From contig JASANH010000479.1 of NCBI GenBank assembly GCA_030248295.1, forward strand, positions 310,001 through 374,000: a DNA stretch of 64,000 nt, read 5' to 3'. Below the pieces are notes generated by a model. It ran no database searches. It was not told the DNA's origin and saw only the letters and a program-made list of their open reading frames with translations. Below are positions 59,501 to 64,000 of this stretch, in pieces. Within the stretch, counting starts at the first letter, position 1. Every line of letters begins with the position of its first letter. The DNA comes from Mesodorylaimus sp. YZB2_4. Taxonomy: Eukaryota; Nematoda; Enoplea; Dorylaimida; Dorylaimidae. Both the position numbers and the translations under genes were made by a program.

Positions 59501-62500
59501 AGGGGAAGGGGGGGCCAAAAACTCCGACTGGAGCAGGCAAGTCTTGCGACTACCTACGGCTGAAACATCAACCCGAGAGGTTGACGTCTTCCAGCCAGGG
59601 GAGAGTACTCTCCCCCACTCGTCATAGCCATGGCGAGGGTTACATTGTCTAGAGACCTCGAGCAACCTAGCGTTCAATGGGGTCATAGTCCTGATTGCCC
59701 TATCCCAACATCAGCCCTGATTTAGATGGGTGGATGGGACTCCCAAACAGCCGAACCTCATTCTGACAATGCCTTTGCTAGCAGGTAAGAAGGGCCGATC
59801 ATGTGGTCTGGAAAAGTAGCATAAACAGATCGTGCTAAGTGTAAATCAAGGATAACATCCGTGTTTAGGGGTGCGATGACAATGGCAATGACATCAGGAT
59901 CAAGGCAGCGTACGGTGATCTTGGTTGATCTGCATATAACAATGTGTATCAGACCAGCTTTGAGCAGTCCCGGATGGGGTCGATGAGACCTCACATCACA
60001 GAGCCTTGTCATAACTGCTAGACTCATATATCTAAACTGCTAGTCCCGGCCTGAACCAACGTCAGTGTAATCAAGACTGGCCGGCGTAGGGGAGAATATG
60101 GCTAACGGGATAAAAACTCCGAGTGGAGCAAGGCGAGTCTGCGACTAATTATTGATCTCCCAACGAGGGGGGGGGGGGGGACCTGGACGAAGTTTCATGG
60201 TGCTAACTTGTAAGTGACCCTTTATTGTAGATTGCTGGACATGACTCAAGAAATAGGCAAGGTGACAACTGTCGACGGTCAGGCACTGGCTTGGAAAAAG
60301 TACCCGATCGGCTCAATGCTATTTATGTATCCCTGGCATGTAAGTAGGGGCGGGTCAGAGTCCTTCCACTTTGATCTGTGTACTTAGTGTATGGGCCCCA
60401 CAGAACTGTCCCTCCGCAAGTATTGCACAAAATAGGAGACACGAGTCATCGCAATCTCGTGTGAAAAGTCTGTCCCGAAGGTCCCGTGAAGACACCAATT
60501 GAATCGACCAGTCTGTCGAAATCGATTAATACCTCGGATCCTATTATGCAGCTCCAAGGGCCATTGAAAATCTGCATTATTCGCAAAGAATCCAAGGGCC
60601 ATTGCAAAGAATTCTTTTTAATTGTCTTGGATTCTTTGCATTCTGCATTCTTTGCAGTTTTCTCGTCATGTACTGGCGCTGCTAGATGAAATGCGAGGGG
60701 CTGAATGCTCGCGAGGGTCCCGCATGAGACGTAAAGCAAGCGCCGTGGGTGACTCAGTCGGTACCGTCAGGGTGCTCCGAGTGGAGAGACGGAAGCCAAA
60801 CGAGGAGGCGGTCTCGGCTGTCGAACACCGACATGGTGGAAAGCCCACCCGCCATCGTCCGAGGAAGCCAGTGTGCAGTTCAGGATTCCCTTGTGTGCAT
60901 GTACTCCCCGTGGGGATGTGCAGAGGGAGCCTGCTGTGAGACCTGCTGGTCACCTCACGGCCTCGCTTATTATATATATATGAGTTGTGGCCCGCAATAT
61001 GCAAAACGGGTTAGAAGTCGCATGGGTTTACAAAACTTAAGAAAAATGAGATTAAAAACAGACTCGTGCCGTGCTCAAAAATACGACTTAATGAAAAAAT
61101 CTTTGTAGATTTCTCAATTGGGTTTTCTTTATTTCTATATTTTGCATCTGGGAAGGATTTTACAGCGGCAGAAGAGGAACTGAGCTACCTTGTGACGAGG
61201 GAACTGTCCAGTGTGATGATGAATTCGATAGGCAAATGTAGAATTGTCGCAGAAAACGCATTCTAGAAATTTGTCAACAAAATTCAAATCTTACTTCAGA
61301 CAGTCTTCTTGCGGCACTATTAACATGTCTGTGAAAGTGTAGCTGCGTGCAACTGTATCACGAAGTTTATAATTGAATTACTGACAATTTTGCCCGGTTG
61401 GAATTCGCGACACACGAGGCATATGTGATACGAATTTGCCGTGTCTAAGTTTATGCGTGTGCGGCTGTCGCGGCTAATTAGATTGCTGCCTAAGCTTTCA
61501 CCCGCCCACCAACTCCAACTGCATCCTTTGCATGTTGCTACACTGCGAGACTGGCGTCTCCTTGGTCTCTTGTGCTTGTCTGACTCAAACTTCCAATGCA
61601 CAGTTGGAAGTCAGTGCCCTTGGCTGTGTTGCAGGGCTTTAGTTGTCCGCTCTTGGTTCTCTGATGTTTGTAATAATCTATTGCTGGCAGGATGAGATTC
61701 CATAGCTAAGAAAAAGGCGGGTTTCTGTTTTCAAAATAAATGTATACATTGACTGAAAATTACAATGCCTCCTTGTAATCTTACCTAGCAAGTGCCCTGA
61801 TTGATTTAAAATTAGATATCCTTATTTTTCTCAGCTGTGTAACATCGTGTCGGGGCATGTCATGTCATACTTTATCCCAATCCAAGCACTGTACAGCGCA
61901 CTCGAGGGCTAAGAAACACGTCGACAATAATTTTTGCCCTGGCGGGAGTCGAACCCCGTCGAACCGGGGTCGTCGCCTAGCGGGTTAAGGCGTCTGCCTC
62001 TCACGCTGTGTGCTTACTTACAGGGGAGGGTTCGACTCCCGCCTCGGTACAAAATAATTGTCAAACATGTGTTCCTTAGCCCTCGAGTGCGCTGTACAGT
62101 GCTTGGCTATGGATAAAGTATGATGTGACATGACAACCCTCTGCTGTAAGTGCGCGCCCAGCGTGAGAGGCAGACGCCTTAGCCACTAGGCCACGACCCG
62201 GGCTTGTGTCACCAGTAGCTTATTATGAACCTGACGACGATATTTTCTCAATCGCAGAATACTGTCGATGCGAACTCGAAGAAACCAAAGCCCCGCAGCA
62301 TAGCCAAAGGATCTGCCGTTGGAAGTCTGAAATGGAAATTTTAGTCACACAATCCCTTAAAAAAAGACCATGGGAACGCATTGCGAGACATTTGTTTAGT
62401 TAGAACACAAGGAGGCGGTGTGACAACGGCTACACGCGTAAATTTGAACCATGAGTGGGACTCGAACCCGGGCTTCTGAGATTGCGAGTTCAGTGCGCTA

Positions 62501-62684
62501 TCGTATATCTGGCACGTGTGGTGTGGCGTCGGGCTGTGTGTACCTCCCTGGCCAACCAACTCTGAACCCTGTTTCTCGCATTCTCTGATTTCAGTCCTGT
62601 GCAACAGCAGCATTGCATCCAGTTTACTACATCGTCGAAGGAGACAACGTCGTCGATACGTGGCGTCCGTGTCGTGGATGGTGA
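56536..62684 (+). CDS. D-serine dehydratase (DSD1-like, PLP and zinc dependent)
   Basis: Exons 56536-56690, 56751-56888, 57931-58067, 58756-58945, 59013-59137, 59196-59385, 60231-60339, 62595-62684 give 377 aa. The alanine-racemase-like barrel has the PLP lysine in [10 protein letters not shown] (K47), [21 protein letters not shown] and GSTPACS; the D-serine dehydratase-like C-domain has [16 protein letters not shown] and ends [11 protein letters not shown]. Zinc ligands His and Cys lie in PWHSC, split between the last two exons. Known reaction: D-Ser (or D-threo-3-hydroxyaspartate) to pyruvate plus ammonia; D-Thr aldolase relatives share the fold. Intron 6 starts GC (AA|GCAAGT). Four introns are swollen with repeats to 0.7-2.3 kb, yet the frame is intact, so I judge the gene functional. 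It starts 154 bases after CTNNBL1. Confidence 0.9.
56889..57930. other. DSD intron 2, hosting an R1 copy
   Basis: 1.04 kb. A short tandem of a CCTGGTATACGT-type unit occurs at 56992-57040, and R1 copy c lies at 57600-57780 in reverse. Confidence 0.5.
57600..57780 (-). repeat. R1 structured repeat, copy c
   Basis: Inverted relative to copies a and b and more diverged. Read on the minus strand the stems persist: GAGAC-CAAA-GTCTC, CCTCC-AACT-GGAGG, AGTC-TCGC-GGCT and TCAACT-GGAGA-AGTTGA. The last stem carries a C:G to T:A paired change compared with TCAACC/GGTTGA in copies a, b and d. Confidence 0.65.
58946..59012 (+). other. 67-nt DSD intron containing a tRNA-like T-arm
   Basis: This short intron holds GAGTTCGATTCCCAGCC, a box-B-like word, within 35 bases of its donor. 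It may be the scar of a SINE end, or convergence. Confidence 0.4.
59449..59500. repeat. Perfect hairpin between poly-C and poly-G runs
   Basis: Sixteen C, then GACTTTGGGTG, a TC centre, CACCCAAAGTC and twelve G. Arms of about 23 bases are fully complementary. It lies in DSD intron 6 directly before R1 copy d. Confidence 0.85.
59514..59645 (+). repeat. R1 structured repeat, copy d (5' truncated)
   Basis: Keeps CTCC-GACT-GGAG, AGTC-TTGC-GACT, TCAACC-CGAGA-GGTTGA and a perfect GGGGAGAG-TA-CTCTCCCC; the first stem and the 5' end are missing. Confidence 0.6.
60110..60162 (+). repeat. R1 structured repeat, copy e (fragment)
   Basis: Only the middle is left: CTCC-GAGT-GGAG and AGTC-TGC-GACT, then a poly-G run at about 60167-60180. 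Confidence 0.5.
60690..60930. repeat. Dispersed repeat R2, copy b
   Basis: Alignable by eye to 1186-1450: GAGTGGAGAGACGGAAGCCA (60779-60798), CCCGCCAT and CCAGTGTGCAGTTCAGGAT correspond in order and spacing. Confidence 0.5.
61857..62204. repeat. Cluster of tRNA-Glu-like SINE copies forming a palindrome
   Basis: One full copy on + (61965-62132): head CGCCTAGCGGGTTAAGGCG, anticodon-like loop CTCTCAC (CUC, Glu type), box B GGTTCGACTCC, then a ~90-base tail with CCTCGAGTGCGCTGTACAG. A second, inverted tail-only copy precedes it (61857-61957), and an inverted head-only copy follows (62137-62204). The anticodon stem is imperfect, so it is a retroposon and not a tRNA gene. Confidence 0.65.
62452..62520 (-). 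repeat. Second tRNA-like SINE head in DSD intron 7
   Basis: Read on the minus strand it has GATAGCGCACTGAACTCG and box B GGGTTCGAGTCCC at tRNA spacing. The acceptor stem does not close. Confidence 0.45.
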
Positions 62685-62699
62685 TGCTGACAGTCATGG

Positions 62700-62881
62700 T
62701 TAGGGGTTAAAGATGATTTGGTTTCGATTATTGACGCGAATAGGTTGTCGTTGGTGACGGACGCGTGCCTGGCGATAGTCGTATGCGTAACGAAACTAGC
62801 GTTTATATATAGATACTCTTTCGAACCGACCGTACACTATGACAGTAAAACGAAAAGAAACCCCGTTCCTATGTCCTAACA
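62700..62881 (-). mobile_element. Probable 3' LTR of a BEL/Pao element
   Basis: Downstream of the integrase stop (reading leftward) the minus strand begins TGTTAGGACATAGG at about 62881, a plausible LTR start. It carries a TATA-like TATATATAAAC at about 62801-62811. The other LTR lies outside the window, so the ends cannot be fixed. Confidence 0.4.
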
Positions 62882-62931
62882 TGATACCTGGCTTAGCGGG
62901 TGTAAAGTGTCATCTATCGTCCTTCTTTACA

Positions 62932-64000
62932 TCACTCGCGGTTGCTCTCCAATCCGCGACACTCCCCACTGACGATTTCTAAGGGGTATAATTGACCTAT
63001 TGCGCGTTTGATTTCTTGTCCATTGGCCAGCTTGATGATGGCGACACGAATGCTTCCATCAGTTGATGTTATGACACCTTTGATGATGCCAGTGCGCCAA
63101 CGATGTCGCGGGTCTTCTGACTTAATTTGCACGATTTCTCCGATTTGCGGTGCGGATGCTGACTTGAGCCTTCCTTGTTTGAGTTGAACCCTCTGGCGTT
63201 CTCGCAGAGATGTCAAGTATTCGGTTTGCCACACTCGAACGAATGCATTGTATATGTTGCGTAGACGTGTCCAGTATTCTTTGATGGCCTGTTCGTTTAA
63301 GGTGGCCACGCTTTCTCCACGAGGGGATTCTCCTGGATGTGTAAAATGAGCTGGCGTTATTACCGTTTCTCCGATTTCAGATCCCACATGCACGAGTGGG
63401 CGATCATTGATTACAGCTTCTATTTCGGCTGTAAGCACCTGCAGCTGTCGCGAGTTTAGTAGTGCATTTCCGACTGTCTTGAGCAGCGCTCGCTTAACCA
63501 TTCCCACAAGTCGCTCGTAGAAACCACCCATCCAGGGGGCCCGTTCAGGTATACGTTTCCATTGAATTCCATGGTCAGCAGCGAACCTCTGTACGTGCTT
63601 TGCGGTGAATTGACCAGCGTTGTCCGACCAGACCACTTTTGGCTTTTGTCGGCGTGCGATATAGATGCGGAAAACGTTGAGAAAGTCGTCAGCGCCTAAG
63701 CCCTCAACGACCTCGAGATGGACTGCCCTTGTTGCGGTGCATGTAAATAGGCAGATCCAACGCTTTGCGAGTTTGTTCTTCCCAATTGTAACTGTGAGTG
63801 GACCAAGGTAGTCGACGCCAATCGACCCGAACGGGGTGAAGACATTGACTCGTTCACGCGGTAAGCTTGGAGATTCTGGCGCAGTAAATGGACCTCCATC
63901 GAGCTTTTTGCACTGAGTGCAGCGACGAATGACATTGAACACAACCTGCCGTCCGGCGGTGACCCAAAAGCGTTGGCGAAGATGAGCGAGCGTCTGTGCC
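62932..64000 (-). CDS. BEL/Pao retrotransposon polyprotein, integrase end (partial)
   Basis: An open frame enters from the right edge and stops at 62932. It starts in the HHCC zinc region (LAHLRQRFW...IRRCTQCKK), continues through the catalytic core with Asp in VDYLGPLTV, Asp in VVWSDNAGQF and Glu in WMGGFYERLVGMVKRAL, and ends with the Pao-type tail (GEIVQIKSEDPRHRWRTG...GQLYPLEI). All three catalytic residues and the frame look intact, which suggests a fairly young insertion. Its 3' end lies within 250 bases of the DSD stop, in the opposite direction. Gag, protease and reverse transcriptase would lie beyond 64000. Confidence 0.88.
   Translation of the reverse strand, partial: AQTLAHLRQRFWVTAGRQVVFNVIRRCTQCKKLDGGPFTAPESPSLPRERVNVFTPFGSIGVDYLGPLTVTIGKNKLAKRWICLFTCTATRAVHLEVVEGLGADDFLNVFRIYIARRQKPKVVWSDNAGQFTAKHVQRFAADHGIQWKRIPERAPWMGGFYERLVGMVKRALLKTVGNALLNSRQLQVLTAEIEAVINDRPLVHVGSEIGETVITPAHFTHPGESPRGESVATLNEQAIKEYWTRLRNIYNAFVRVWQTEYLTSLRERQRVQLKQGRLKSASAPQIGEIVQIKSEDPRHRWRTGIIKGVITSTDGSIRVAIIKLANGQEIKRAIGQLYPLEIVSGECRGLESNRE

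Larger units (their letters stand above)
60340..62594. other. DSD intron 7, a repeat sink
   Basis: 2.26 kb between the exons coding the two zinc ligands. It contains R2 copy b, a cluster of tRNA-Glu-like SINE pieces and another tRNA-like head. An unrelated short direct repeat (CCAAGGGCCATTG, ~60556 and ~60592) is also present. No coding exon is supported. Confidence 0.6.

Noticed and set aside
61950-62045. A functional tRNA-Glu gene
   Set aside because: The anticodon stem has mismatches, the acceptor does not close, and the same head and tail recur inverted next to it, so it is a SINE.

Overview
The window is metazoan nuclear DNA. Eleven intron-bearing genes and one intronless gene carry animal-type products (insulin receptor, MCM4, TAF5, CTNNBL1, PSTK, RPP30, N6AMT1, SCP phosphatase, D-serine dehydratase, two ectonucleotidases). 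Introns begin GTAAGT-like, end TTTTAG/TTTCAG and are mostly 50-70 nt (one is 37 nt). This compact style suits an invertebrate, possibly a nematode, tardigrade or mite. The acceptors are too variable for Caenorhabditis; I cannot name the species. Exon models below were built by hand from reading frame, phase agreement across every junction, and family conservation. All modelled coding sequences close in frame.

Layout. 0.3-7 kb (+): tandem ENPP4/5-like ectophosphodiesterases; the first has lost a zinc-ligand His. A hAT-like MITE lies between them. 9.9-19.4 kb (+): a 25-exon insulin/IGF receptor gene. 20.5-24.5 kb (-): a 3-exon gene for an unrecognised CaaX protein. 25.5-27.9 kb (+): TAF5 WD40 half without the expected N-terminal domains. 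30.3-32.7 kb (+): four-finger C2H2 factor. 33.6-36.0 kb (-): PSTK, with an antisense tRNA-Lys(CUU) gene in its first intron. 37.0-38.0 kb (-): intronless RPP30. 38.1-42.3 kb (-): N6AMT1, whose last-but-one intron is full of mobile DNA. 42.8-47.1 kb (+): MCM4, divergent from N6AMT1. 47.6-48.9 kb (+): UMA/UBAP1-like protein. 49.8-53.1 kb (-): SCP/CTDSPL phosphatase. 54.5-56.4 kb (+): CTNNBL1. 56.5-62.7 kb (+): D-serine dehydratase with repeat-stuffed introns. 62.7-64.0 kb (-): 3' end of a BEL/Pao retrotransposon running off the window.

Themes. The known genes span insulin signalling, transcription (TAF5, C2H2, SCP), DNA replication (MCM4), RNA and translation (RPP30, PSTK, N6AMT1, CTNNBL1) and amino-acid metabolism. 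They are neighbours rather than one pathway. The least explained material is in the introns at 40-41 and 57-62 kb. There a dispersed ~180-bp repeat (called R1 here) occurs in five full or partial copies that keep a chain of short hairpins, one of them with a compensatory base-pair change. Two full R1 copies lie inside a 1.48-kb element with long inverted ends. A tRNA-Glu-like SINE, two MITEs and a decayed mariner are also present.
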